A stretch of 64,000 nucleotides of DNA from an uncultured Brachyspira sp. (GTDB taxonomy: Bacteria > Spirochaetota > Brachyspiria > Brachyspirales > Brachyspiraceae): assembly GCF_910578695.1 (NCBI RefSeq), contig NZ_CAJTQJ010000002.1, positions 1-64,000 of the forward strand. The letters run 5' to 3'. Position numbers and translations under genes: made by a program. Below, in pieces: positions 27,205-36,137 of the stretch. The first letter of the stretch is position 1, and every line of letters starts with the position of its first letter. The notes under the pieces were generated by a model. It had not been told where the DNA came from. It ran no database searches and saw only the letters and a list, made by a program, of their open reading frames with translations.

Positions 27205-27384
27205 AATAGTGAAATAAGAGAATTAGAAAAACCTTTAATATCTGATTTTGAAAAACAAGGTATTACAGTAATAACTCCAAACATAGATGAATTTAAAAAT
27301 GCCGTATTAAATACTGTTCCAGCAAAATTAGAAAGCAAATGGGGGGCTGGTTTATTTGATAGAATAAGAGAAGCACAAAAATAA
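27205..27384 (+). pseudogene. 3' remnant of a TRAP transporter binding protein (dctP)
   Basis: The plus-strand frame reads about 60 residues, 'NSEIRELEKPLISDFEKQGI', 'TVITPNIDEFKNAVLNTVPA', 'KLESKWGAGLFDRIREAQK', to TAA at 27382-27384. This is the usual C-terminal end of a DctP solute-binding protein. No start, signal peptide or N-terminal domain is present. It is followed at normal operon spacing by dctQ, which supports the identity. Confidence 0.7.
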
Positions 27385-27404
27385 AAAAATTATGAGAAAG
27401 TTTT

Positions 27405-27863
27405 ATGAAAGTATTAGAAAAGATAATAGATATTTCTTCTATAATAATGATGTTTATTCTTTTTGCTGTTATTTTATTTCAGGTATTTTTTAGATATTGT
27501 TTAAATATGCCTTTAAAATGGACAGAGGAGTTTGCCAGATATTTATTTGTATGGGTTTCTATGATAGGGTGGACTTATGGTACTAGGTATGATTCTCATA
27601 TAAAGGTTAATATATTTTATGATATGTTTCCTAAAAAAATAAAATTTTTTGTATTTATTTTTATACAATTACTTAGTTTGACTTTTTCATTATTTCTAGG
27701 ATATTTATCTATTTTACTTATGAAGCAGGGGGCTCTTTTTAAGGCATCGGCATTACCAATAAATTTTGCTGCTGTATATGCTATTATGCCAATTGTAAGT
27801 TTAATATTAGCTGTATATGCTTTAGTTAAATTATTTAATTTTATAAAACATAAGGAGGAATAA
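27405..27863 (+). CDS. dctQ: TRAP transporter small permease DctQ
   Basis: 152-residue protein with four hydrophobic segments (about 12-33, 48-66, 83-107, 125-147) and the family signature 'KWTEEFARYLFVWVSMIGWTYGTRY' split over segment 2. DctQ joins the large permease DctM in tripartite secondary uptake of organic or sugar acids. The frame is intact, but both partners are broken here, so it is probably a stranded gene. Confidence 0.85.
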   Translation: MKVLEKIIDISSIIMMFILFAVILFQVFFRYCLNMPLKWTEEFARYLFVWVSMIGWTYGTRYDSHIKVNIFYDMFPKKIKFFVFIFIQLLSLTFSLFLGYLSILLMKQGALFKASALPINFAAVYAIMPIVSLILAVYALVKLFNFIKHKEE

Positions 27864-27864
27864 T

Positions 27865-28358
27865 ATGATAATGTTTATATTATTAATTTTATGGTTAATA
27901 TTAATACTTATAGGAGTTCCTTTATATTTATCTTTAGGTTCTATTTCTTTGCTGTATGTTATTTTAGCTGATGTCAATTTAGTTATAATACCTCAGAAAA
28001 TTTCTATGGCTGCAAATTCATTTCCTCTTTTAGCTGCTCCGTTTTTTATATTAATGGGAAATATAATGAATTTTTCAGGCGTAACAAATAGAATATTTAA
28101 ATTTGCTGATATTTTAGTAGGCTGGCTTAGAGGCGGATTAGGGCATGCAAATATAGTTGCAAGTATGATATTTGCAGGAATGCCGATGCAGGAGGACTTG
28201 GCACTATAGAAATAGAATCTATGAGAAAAGCAGGATATGATGATGATTTTTCTTGTGCTGTTACGGCTGCTTCATCGACTATAGGTCCTATAATACCGCC
28301 TTCATTACCTATGATAATATACGGAGCTCAATCAGAAACTTCTATATTATCCTACTAA
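27865..28358 (+). pseudogene. dctM: TRAP transporter large permease dctM, frameshifted and truncated
   Basis: After a strong AAGGAGG the frame starts normally (114 residues, 'LLAAPFFILMGNIMNFSGVTNR', ending 'ASMIFAGMP') and then stops at 28209. In another frame from 28182 the family sequence resumes: 'ADAGGLGTIEIESMRKAGYD', 'AVTAASSTIGPIIPPSLPMI', to TAA at 28358. The family normally has MSGSAVADAGG at this joint, so about 16 bases (five codons plus one base) are missing between 28182 and 28183. The C-terminal half of DctM is also absent. Confidence 0.85.
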
Positions 28359-28506
28359 TGCCAAATATTATATGAAGCATATAGAAAATATTAATATAGA
28401 AGATTATACTAGAGTTTTGAATCATCCTTTAAATAGTTTATAGAACTTAGAAATAGAAAGTTTAAAAGATTTAAAAAATGATTTATTAAAATTATTGAAT
28501 ATTTAA
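28345..28506 (+). pseudogene. unidentified gene tail with an in-frame stop
   Basis: One frame reads 'YYPTNAKYYMKHIENINIED' and 'YTRVLNHPLNSL', a TAG at 28438-28443 region, then 'NLEIESLKDLKNDLLKLLNI' to TAA at 28504-28506. The continuous protein-like character across the TAG suggests the C-terminus of a decayed gene joined to the dctM remnant. I do not recognise the family. The gap from here to 28677 is AT-rich with nothing seen. Confidence 0.4.
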
Positions 28507-28676
28507 ATTCTATAAATAATACAATTATATATAATTTGTTTTTATGTTAAATAAAAAATATTTTAACAATAATAAAACAATTTTACTCTATTGTTATTAA
28601 TTAATTATTATTATATAATTTTGAAATTATGTTTACTATAATAATATATCAATGATATATTTAGGAAATTTCAGCT

Positions 28677-30359
28677 ATGATTAGAAATATATTTTTATTT
28701 ATTATATTTATTTTTTCTATTAGTTTTAATATATTTGCTCTTAATTCAAAGGAGCAGGAATTTTTTGACGCCGTAAAAGAAAATAAATATGAGGCACAAT
28801 TAAAAAATCTTTTAAGGTATAAAATGGATTTGAATGCTGAAAATGAAAGAGGATTAACACCGCTTTTATATGCTATTGAATGCGGCAATGAAAGAGCTGT
28901 AAGAGTATTGCTTGAGTACAGCGATGTTAATATAGAACATAAACTTCCTGATGATTTTGAAGATTATCTTCTAAATAAGTATGAAGGCGGCAGCATTAAT
29001 ATAGGAGGAGCTACACCTTTAATGTTTGCTATATTTAAAGGAAATGCAAGAATAGTTAAACAGCTAATTGATAAAAATGCTGATATTAAAGCTAAGGATA
29101 ATGAGGGTGTTTCTGTATTTTTATATGCATGCGGTTTTGGAAACGGTAATATTATAAGAATGCTCCTTGTAAAAGACAGAACTTTAGTTAGCGATAAAAC
29201 TTCTAATGCTAATTTCAACGGACTTCATTATGCTGCTGCTTTTAATAATTTAGAAACTATTAATTTCTTAATTAAAAATGTTGATATGAATATTAATGAC
29301 AGAGATTTAAACGGATGCACTGCTTTATATTATGCTGCTTATTATAAAAAGCAGGGAGCATATAATCTGCTTATTAAACTTGGTGCTGATAAAGATATAG
29401 AGAATAATTACGGAGTTAAGCCTGAATATGTTATATCAGGAGGAAATTCAGCTTTTGATTTAGGCGGTAATTCTTACAATAGTGAAGAAAATTATAATTC
29501 ATCTGCAAATACTTATAATGAAAATATGCTGATTCAAAGAGTTATTTATAATAGCGATGCTAATGCTTTAAGAAATATAATTATGTACTCAAATTTTAAT
29601 ATGAATACTGCAATTATAGGATATGATACGCCTCTTACTTATGCAATATCTATTGATAAAAATGATATGGTTAATGAGCTTCTTAGATATAAAATGAATA
29701 ATACAAATATTATTAATATAGAAACTTCTTTTATATCTTCAAACTATATTTATTTTGATGAAAACAGAAAAGAAATAGAGTTTACAGGCAATGTATATTT
29801 GAATGATGCAAGTCCTTTGCAGTATGCTATATTCAAGGGAAATACTAATATTATAAATACGCTTTTGAGATATGGGGCAGATATAAATAAAAAAGATAGT
29901 TTGGGATATAATGCTTTAATGTATGCTGCAGGTTATGGAAATGCAGAAATTATTGACAGCATTTTAAATTACAGCAGTAATTCTTATAGAGTTGTTGATA
30001 TATACGGAAATACTCCATTGCATAATGCATCGCTGCTTGGCAATACTAATACTTTGACAGCCCTTATGAATAGAACCCCTATTAATATTAATATACAAAA
30101 TGCTGACGGCGATACGCCTTTGCATATAGCTGTAAAAAATAATAATTCTAATACTTATAGATTTTTATTATTAAAGGGTGCTGATTATACTATAAAAAAT
30201 TATGATGGAAAAACTGCTTCAGACTTAATGTATGGCAATAATATAGAAAATATCATTGGAAGTATTACAAATGATTTTATAACGAATATTAATACAAATA
30301 ATAATTTTTATTATGATAAAGTAAATACAAATTTAAATAATAGTTTATTTGATAATTAA
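28677..30359 (+). CDS. exported ankyrin-repeat protein
   Basis: 560 residues with a signal peptide ending NIFALNS. Ankyrin repeats run through most of the protein: 'GLTPLLYAIECGNERAVRVLL', a long-loop repeat ending 'IGGATPLMFAIFKGNARIVKQL', 'FNGLHYAAAFNNLETINFLI', 'NGCTALYYAAYYKKQGAYNLL'; then a non-repeat, Asn/Ser-rich spacer (about 250-280), and a second set with 'DASPLQYAIFKGNTNIINTLL', 'YNALMYAAGYGNAEII', 'GNTPLHNASLLGNTNTLTAL', 'GDTPLHIAVKNNNSNTYRFLL'. The first set is closely similar to the module of the protein at 21478. Likely a periplasmic or surface scaffold. Confidence 0.85.
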   Translation: MIRNIFLFIIFIFSISFNIFALNSKEQEFFDAVKENKYEAQLKNLLRYKMDLNAENERGLTPLLYAIECGNERAVRVLLEYSDVNIEHKLPDDFEDYLLNKYEGGSINIGGATPLMFAIFKGNARIVKQLIDKNADIKAKDNEGVSVFLYACGFGNGNIIRMLLVKDRTLVSDKTSNANFNGLHYAAAFNNLETINFLIKNVDMNINDRDLNGCTALYYAAYYKKQGAYNLLIKLGADKDIENNYGVKPEYVISGGNSAFDLGGNSYNSEENYNSSANTYNENMLIQRVIYNSDANALRNIIMYSNFNMNTAIIGYDTPLTYAISIDKNDMVNELLRYKMNNTNIINIETSFISSNYIYFDENRKEIEFTGNVYLNDASPLQYAIFKGNTNIINTLLRYGADINKKDSLGYNALMYAAGYGNAEIIDSILNYSSNSYRVVDIYGNTPLHNASLLGNTNTLTALMNRTPININIQNADGDTPLHIAVKNNNSNTYRFLLLKGADYTIKNYDGKTASDLMYGNNIENIIGSITNDFITNINTNNNFYYDKVNTNLNNSLFDN

Positions 30360-30523
30360 GCATTAATATTTAATTTATTTATTTTAGTATTTTTTAATAA
30401 AAAGTTTGCAGGTATATATGTCTATTAACATTTTACGCTAAATATTTCTATTGATTTTTTATATTCTTATGATTATAATGTTTTAACATATAATGATATT
30501 TAAATAATGAGGCATTTATATAT

Positions 30524-31156
30524 ATGAATAGTATATTCGGTTCTGAAAGTCTGCTTAATTCGGCTATGATAATTTGCTGGATAGGTTTGCTTATATCTTC
30601 AATATTGGGACTAACAATAATAATTGACAGATTTATTTACTTTACTAGAATAAAATCTCAGGATAATTCATTAGCTCCTAAACTTATTTCATTAATTAAA
30701 GATAATGAATTAAAAGCAGCTATTGCATTATGCGAAACTTCTAAATCTCCTTTGGCAAATATAATTGCTGCAGGATTAAATAATAAAGATATGATAAAAG
30801 AATCTATGCAAAGTGCTTCCAATAAGGAACTTCCAAGACTAGAGAGATTTATTTCAGCTTTATCTACAATATCAACTATAGCACCATTATTAGGACTTTT
30901 AGGTACTATACTTGGTATGATACAGTCTTTTGCTGTTATGTCTGTAGTAGGGAGCGGAAACCCTAATGCTTTGGCTTCAGGTATTGCTAATGCCTTGCTT
31001 ACAACTGCTGCAGGACTTATTATTGCTATACCTACAGTGGTGTTTTATAACTATTTTGTAAATACTCTTAATGAAAGAATATTATTTATAGAAAATTTAT
31101 CAAATGAAGTTTCAGATTATATAATAAATGACAGCAATACTGAAACAGAAAATTAA
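30524..31156 (+). CDS. MotA/TolQ/ExbB family proton channel protein
   Basis: 210 residues with three membrane segments (about 13-35, 115-140, 158-180). 'LSTISTIAPLLGLLGTILGMIQSF' (about 113-136) and 'LASGIANALLTTAAGLIIAIPTVVFYNYF' in the third segment are the ExbB/TolQ core. It should convert proton motive force into motion of a TonB- or Tol-type partner. No exbD/tolR gene follows; the next gene has its own promoter. The position beside the B12-uptake genes suggests service to the TonB-dependent receptor, by inference. Confidence 0.85.
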   Translation: MNSIFGSESLLNSAMIICWIGLLISSILGLTIIIDRFIYFTRIKSQDNSLAPKLISLIKDNELKAAIALCETSKSPLANIIAAGLNNKDMIKESMQSASNKELPRLERFISALSTISTIAPLLGLLGTILGMIQSFAVMSVVGSGNPNALASGIANALLTTAAGLIIAIPTVVFYNYFVNTLNERILFIENLSNEVSDYIINDSNTETEN

Positions 31157-31159
31157 TAA

Positions 31160-31188
31160 TTGACAATAACAATTCTTTAGTTTATAAT
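31160..31188 (+). promoter_or_regulatory. consensus sigma70 promoter of the BtuFCD-like operon
   Basis: TTGACA (31160-31165) and TATAAT (31183-31188) are exactly 17 bases apart, 40 bases before the ATG at 31229. The short leader leaves no room for a riboswitch on this side. Confidence 0.75.
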
Positions 31189-31228
31189 TTTACAGTTAAA
31201 ATATTTTTCTTATTTAAAGAAGTTTTTT

Positions 31229-32164
31229 ATGAAAGCTGTCATAATATTTTTTGTTTTTTTTAGCATATTTTTATTTTCATGCACTAATGCAGATACAAAT
31301 AATAAAAATTTATCTATAAAAGATAGGGCAGGAAATAGTATTGTTCTGCCTGAAAAAATAGAGAATATAGTATGCTTATCTCCTTCGGTTACGGATATTA
31401 TATTGGCTTTAGGGCTTGCAGATAAAATAATTGCTTTTGATTCCACTTCTAAAGAAATTTTACAGACTAATAATATAGATGTATCTAATACTGAAGTTTT
31501 TGATATGCTTAATCCAGACTCTGAAAAAATGATAGCTATGAAACCTGACATTGTTTTTGTTAATAATTTTAGTGTATTTTCTAGTAAGCATTCTTTGGAT
31601 TCTATTAAAGGTTCTGGAATATGCATTGCTGTTATACCAAACAGTGATACTATCAAATCTATAGAAGATGATATATCTTTTATAGGATATGTTTTGAATA
31701 AAAGAGATGAAGCTTTTAATATTATAAATATTATGAAGAAAAATATAGAAAATATTAGAACTATAGGAGAAAGCATACAAAATAAAAAGAAAGTTTATTT
31801 TGAAATAGCAGCTTTGCCGAATTTATATTCTTTCGGAACTAATGTTTATTTAGATGATATGATAAATATTATAGGAGCTGTAAATATATTTTCAAATAGA
31901 AACTCTTGGATAACTACTGCCGAAGAAAATGTGTTATTTGCAAATCCTGATATAATATTCACAAGCGTTGATTATATTAATAATCCCGCAGAAGAAATAT
32001 TAAGCCGAGAATCTTGGAAAAATATAAATGCCGTAAAAAATAAAGGTGTATATTATATAACTTCGGCTTCTCTTCCTACACATAATATTATATATGCATT
32101 ATTTGATATGGCTAAATATATTTATCCTAATGAATATAAGAATGCTGAAATAATTAGGAATTGA
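31229..32164 (+). CDS. iron-siderophore/cobalamin-type ABC substrate-binding lipoprotein (BtuF-like)
   Basis: 311-residue class III binding protein. The signal 'FFVFFSIFLFSC' marks a lipoprotein. 'IKDRAGNSIVLPEKIENIVCLSPSVTDIILALGLADKI' (split across strands 1-2) and 'MKPDIVFVNN' are the family signature, and two lobes are joined by a long helix around residues 160-190, as in BtuF/FhuD. It hands ligand to the permease encoded 7 bases downstream. Cobalamin is favoured over siderophore because the neighbouring convergent operon carries a B12 riboswitch; this is inference. Confidence 0.82.
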   Translation: MKAVIIFFVFFSIFLFSCTNADTNNKNLSIKDRAGNSIVLPEKIENIVCLSPSVTDIILALGLADKIIAFDSTSKEILQTNNIDVSNTEVFDMLNPDSEKMIAMKPDIVFVNNFSVFSSKHSLDSIKGSGICIAVIPNSDTIKSIEDDISFIGYVLNKRDEAFNIINIMKKNIENIRTIGESIQNKKKVYFEIAALPNLYSFGTNVYLDDMINIIGAVNIFSNRNSWITTAEENVLFANPDIIFTSVDYINNPAEEILSRESWKNINAVKNKGVYYITSASLPTHNIIYALFDMAKYIYPNEYKNAEIIRN

Positions 32165-32171
32165 TTATATA

Positions 32172-33179
32172 ATGATAAAAAAGATTATAATAATTTTATT
32201 GTTAGTTATTGTTTCAGCTGTATTGTCAATATGTATAGGAAGCGTATTTATACACCCAAAAGAAGTATTTGCAATTTTATTATATAAATTTTTTAATATT
32301 GAAATTATAAATATAGATAAAATAAATGCTGATATTATAGGCATTAGATTTAAGCATTCTATATTATCATTATTTGTCGGTGCTTCATTATCTATAACAG
32401 GCGTTGTTATACAGTCGATACTAAGAAATCCATTAGCTTCTGCATACAATTTAGGAATATCATCAGGTGCAGGACTTGGAGCTGCTTTGCTTATAATTAT
32501 TCAAATATCTTTTAATCAGTATTTATTTATAGGCGTATCAATGCTTTTTGCTTTTATTACAATACTCTTTATATTATTTATTTCAAATAAAATAGATAAG
32601 TATATGAGTAATAATTCTATAATACTTGCAGGCATAGTTATATCATTATTTCTAAGTTCTGTGATGAGTTTTTTATCATATATGTTTCCAAAATATTCAA
32701 ATCAAATAATACTTTGGCAGCTTGGAAATTTATTTGTAAGAAATAAATTAGATATTTTTATAATTATATTTATGACTTTAATATCATTGTTATTATTGAT
32801 GAGATATTCAAGCGTATTAGATATAATGACATTCGGAGATGAAACTAGTTTATCTCTTGGAATTAATGTAAAAAATATGAGAATATTCTTTATATTAATA
32901 TCATCATTTATAACTGCAGTTTTAACAGCATTTATAGGAATAATAGGATTTGTTGATTTGGTATCTCCTCATATAGCAAGAAAAATATTCGGCGCCAAGC
33001 ATATAATTGTTGTTCCTATGTCGGCATTAATAGGGGCATTGCTTTTGAATGTTTCAGATATATTTTCTAGGATTATAGTTTCTGGTTCTAATATACCAAT
33101 AGGCATTGTTACTGCAGTTATAGGAGCACCTTTCTTTTTATATATATTTATATCAGGAAGCGGTATAAAAAGAATGTAA
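32172..33179 (+). CDS. FecCD-family ABC permease (BtuC-like)
   Basis: 335-residue inner membrane protein with about ten hydrophobic segments. 'RFKHSILSLFVGASLSITGVVIQSILRNPLASAYNLGISSGAGLGAAL' (in several pieces, residues about 57-105) and 'GFVDLVSPHIARKIFGAKHIIVVPMSALIGALLL' near the C-terminus are diagnostic of FecCD/BtuC. It forms the channel of the importer with the preceding binding protein and following ATPase. Confidence 0.9.
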   Translation: MIKKIIIILLLVIVSAVLSICIGSVFIHPKEVFAILLYKFFNIEIINIDKINADIIGIRFKHSILSLFVGASLSITGVVIQSILRNPLASAYNLGISSGAGLGAALLIIIQISFNQYLFIGVSMLFAFITILFILFISNKIDKYMSNNSIILAGIVISLFLSSVMSFLSYMFPKYSNQIILWQLGNLFVRNKLDIFIIIFMTLISLLLLMRYSSVLDIMTFGDETSLSLGINVKNMRIFFILISSFITAVLTAFIGIIGFVDLVSPHIARKIFGAKHIIVVPMSALIGALLLNVSDIFSRIIVSGSNIPIGIVTAVIGAPFFLYIFISGSGIKRM

Positions 33180-33202
33180 ATTATAAGGAATGTAATTTAT
33201 TT

Positions 33203-33961
33203 ATGAATAAGATGATTGAAGTTAAAAATTTATCTTTAAGTTATACTAATAAAAAAAAAGTGCTTAAAAATATATCTTTTAATGTTAATACTAATGAAAG
33301 TTTATGTATTATAGGTCCGAACGGATGCGGTAAAACTACTTTGCTTAAATCTTTATGTAATATAATAGATTTTGATGAAGGAGAAATACTTATTAATAAT
33401 GAAAATATAAAAAAAATAGATACTTATAAAACTATAGCTATGATGAGTCAAATATCTGCTGTATATTTTGGATATACTGCTTATGATACTATAATGATGG
33501 GAAGATATTCAAATTATAAAGACAAATTATTATCAATGCCAAGTAAAGAGGATAAAGAGTTTGTAATTTATTATATGGAAAAATTAAAAATAATTCATTT
33601 AAAAGATAAATTAATAACAGAACTTTCAGGAGGCGAATTGCAAAGAGTTTTTTTAGCTAGAACTTTGGTGCAAAATCCTAATATAATACTTATGGACGAG
33701 CCTACTAATCATTTGGATTTAAATAGTCAAATAGAATTAATTTATAATTTAAAAGATTGGGTAAAAAATGGTATGAGATGCATAATTGCAGTTTTGCATG
33801 ATATAAACTCTGTATTAAATTTTGCTGATAAATTATTAGTTTTGAAAAATGGAAGCTCTAAATATTTTGGGGATATTAATGATTTTGATATGAGATTATT
33901 AAATGATATTTATGATATAGATATAATTAAATATATGAAAAATTCTTTAAAAAGATGGTGA
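33203..33961 (+). CDS. ABC transporter ATP-binding protein (BtuD/FhuC-like)
   Basis: 252-residue cytoplasmic ATPase. Walker A 'IGPNGCGKTTLLKSL' (about 36-50), Q-loop 'AMMSQ', signature 'ELSGGELQRVFLARTL', Walker B 'NIILMDEPTNHLDLNSQ', H-loop 'IAVLHDINSVLNF'. It energises the BtuC-like permease. Last gene of the rightward operon; the 180 bases to the convergent receptor gene show no clear terminator. Confidence 0.92.
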   Translation: MNKMIEVKNLSLSYTNKKKVLKNISFNVNTNESLCIIGPNGCGKTTLLKSLCNIIDFDEGEILINNENIKKIDTYKTIAMMSQISAVYFGYTAYDTIMMGRYSNYKDKLLSMPSKEDKEFVIYYMEKLKIIHLKDKLITELSGGELQRVFLARTLVQNPNIILMDEPTNHLDLNSQIELIYNLKDWVKNGMRCIIAVLHDINSVLNFADKLLVLKNGSSKYFGDINDFDMRLLNDIYDIDIIKYMKNSLKRW

Positions 33962-34141
33962 TTTTGTATTATACTTTTTGTTTATGTTTTAGATAAGTAT
34001 AATTTATCTTAATAAAAAACTTGATTTGTTATTATATAAATGCATATTGAAAGAAATAGCATATATGATATAAATATTATTGAGTATATTCGTAAATCAT
34101 TAGAAAAAACATTGTAGTTTTTATTATAACTGCATCAAATA

Positions 34142-36115
34142 TTAAAAATTGTATCCAATTTCAAATTCCCAAGTGAAAGGCTTAGCAATAGAGTAGGCTG
34201 ACAGTATTGGAGTTTTATTGAAAATATTTTTAAAATTTGCAGATATTATTAAATGTTCAAACCATATAGAATAAAATGATATATTAAAATTATGAAATGC
34301 CTCAGAGTAAAAGATAGGTATATTCTCTGTTATAGGTCTTTTTGCAGAGTAGATATAGTAAATATTTAAAGATAATGAAGTTAATACTTTACTTTGCGGT
34401 ATAAAATCATAGCCTAATAATGCATTTGCCGTATGTTCTGGAAGCCCTATTTTAGGAAATCTGTCTTTACCCATATAGGCAAGCTGATAAGAGTAGCCTG
34501 CTTTTGTTTTTATTTTATGGTATTTAGCAAATTCTATATCATATCCTATACTTGATGTAAATATATGCGAAACTGCTGAATCAGTATTTTGAGGGATTGA
34601 ATATTCCCAAATTATTTTATTTGTATATACTGTATAAGTATAAGAGGCTTCTATTTTTAAATTTGTAATAGGCTCTATAGTTAGTTTAAAAAACAGCTGA
34701 TTATAGCTTTCTGGAAGTAAGTTAGGGTTGCTAAATTGCCCATAATATAAATCATTAAAAGTAGGGGAGGTATAATCACTTGAATAGGAAAAAAATAAAT
34801 TGTATCCTTTATAAAAGTTTAAAGAAAATCCCGCACTATATGCTAAATAATTATTGTTCTTATTATATTTGAAATGCTCATTTTGATATTCGTATTTTAT
34901 GCTTGGAAGCAATATAAATATTGGGGCAGCATTATCCCAATATCCGAAAGAAAGCTGCATATCATATTGCAATGAAATAGAATGTCTTTGAGGATAATAA
35001 TAAAAATTAGTTTCTATTGCATTTGTATCTTCTGTAAGTATATCAAATCTATATTCAGTAGTAAGTTTATTATACATTGTAATAGTGTTAGGTATAAATT
35101 CGTCCATTCTGTCAAGCGATACATTTAAAGCTGCTCCGTGAGATTTATAGTCGGATATAAATTTACCGTCTTGAAAATTAGGTCTGTCTATAAAAGAATC
35201 AAATAAATAAGATAATGTTATTTTATAATTTAATGCATCTGAAAATCCGTTATATGATAAAGATGATGCCAAAGTAGTAAAATTAAACCAAGAATCAGTT
35301 TTGCTTATAGGAGGTATTTGATATTGAGCAGATGAACTTGAATATGATATATTAGCAAATGCATTTATATAATCTTTATTAGGTAAAATATATTTATAAT
35401 TTGCTGATGAGCTTAGTATAAACTGCCTGTTATCTTTTATATTTCCCTTCACTCTTTTTCCTGATAAATTTATAAAATCATAATGATAGTTTGCATCGCT
35501 GTAATATGAATCTGCTGTAAAAGTAAATATTTGATTTTTATCTATATTTTTTGAAAAAAGTATTGAAGGAATTACAGTATTATAAGCACCATATCCTAAT
35601 GATATTAAAAGTATATCCTCTAAAGGAGCTTTAGTGATAATATAAATACTATTTCCTATTATTTCAATGGATTCTATTAGATTTGCAGGTATCCTTCTTA
35701 AATCAACACCTGCATCAGCATTTCCTTTGGCTGTATTCATAAGAACACCATTAATATATATTTTTATATTGTCGCCGTTAGCACCTGCTGAGTCAACAGC
35801 TTCATTTCCCATATAATTACCTTTATTCACAAAGCCGGGCTGATTGGCTAATATTTCCTGAGCATTATTATATCCCATTCTTTCTATATCTTCAGAAGTT
35901 ATAATACTGCTGTTTGCTTTTATGGGCATTTTTGGAGGAGAATATTTTTTTGATTGATTTGTCTGAGATGCATTAGTAATCTGAACTTCAGAAGTAACCC
36001 AAATGCCTCCTTTAAATTCTTTTATAAGATAAGTCTGAGCATTTATATTATGGGATTTAAAAAATATATATATTATAATAAATAATGCTATGGCGTAAAT
36101 ATTTAATTTTTTCAT
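34142..36115 (-). CDS. TonB-dependent outer membrane receptor, probably for cobalamin (BtuB-like)
   Basis: 657 residues with a signal peptide ending NINAQ. The plug domain is seen as 'SSIITSEDIERMGYNNAQEILANQPGF' (in parts, about 68-95), 'NIKIYINGVLMN' and 'RRIPANLIESIEII'. The next block, normally RGPxSALYGSxAIGGVINIITK, is reduced to 'GNSIYIITKAP', so about 15 plug residues are missing in frame. The rest is barrel strands rich in Tyr/Ser and ends in Phe (EFEIGYNF), as outer membrane proteins do. Operon position under a cobalamin riboswitch argues for B12 or cobinamide import. Confidence 0.82.
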   Translation of the reverse strand: MKKLNIYAIALFIIIYIFFKSHNINAQTYLIKEFKGGIWVTSEVQITNASQTNQSKKYSPPKMPIKANSSIITSEDIERMGYNNAQEILANQPGFVNKGNYMGNEAVDSAGANGDNIKIYINGVLMNTAKGNADAGVDLRRIPANLIESIEIIGNSIYIITKAPLEDILLISLGYGAYNTVIPSILFSKNIDKNQIFTFTADSYYSDANYHYDFINLSGKRVKGNIKDNRQFILSSSANYKYILPNKDYINAFANISYSSSSAQYQIPPISKTDSWFNFTTLASSLSYNGFSDALNYKITLSYLFDSFIDRPNFQDGKFISDYKSHGAALNVSLDRMDEFIPNTITMYNKLTTEYRFDILTEDTNAIETNFYYYPQRHSISLQYDMQLSFGYWDNAAPIFILLPSIKYEYQNEHFKYNKNNNYLAYSAGFSLNFYKGYNLFFSYSSDYTSPTFNDLYYGQFSNPNLLPESYNQLFFKLTIEPITNLKIEASYTYTVYTNKIIWEYSIPQNTDSAVSHIFTSSIGYDIEFAKYHKIKTKAGYSYQLAYMGKDRFPKIGLPEHTANALLGYDFIPQSKVLTSLSLNIYYIYSAKRPITENIPIFYSEAFHNFNISFYSIWFEHLIISANFKNIFNKTPILSAYSIAKPFTWEFEIGYNF

Positions 36116-36137
36116 TTTTATTTATATTATTTTTTAA

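Noticed and set aside
31210..31776. Antisense frames opposite the BtuF-like and BtuC-like genes
   Set aside because: They mirror strong coding sequence with clear signal, lipobox and family motifs on the plus strand; no ribosome sites.
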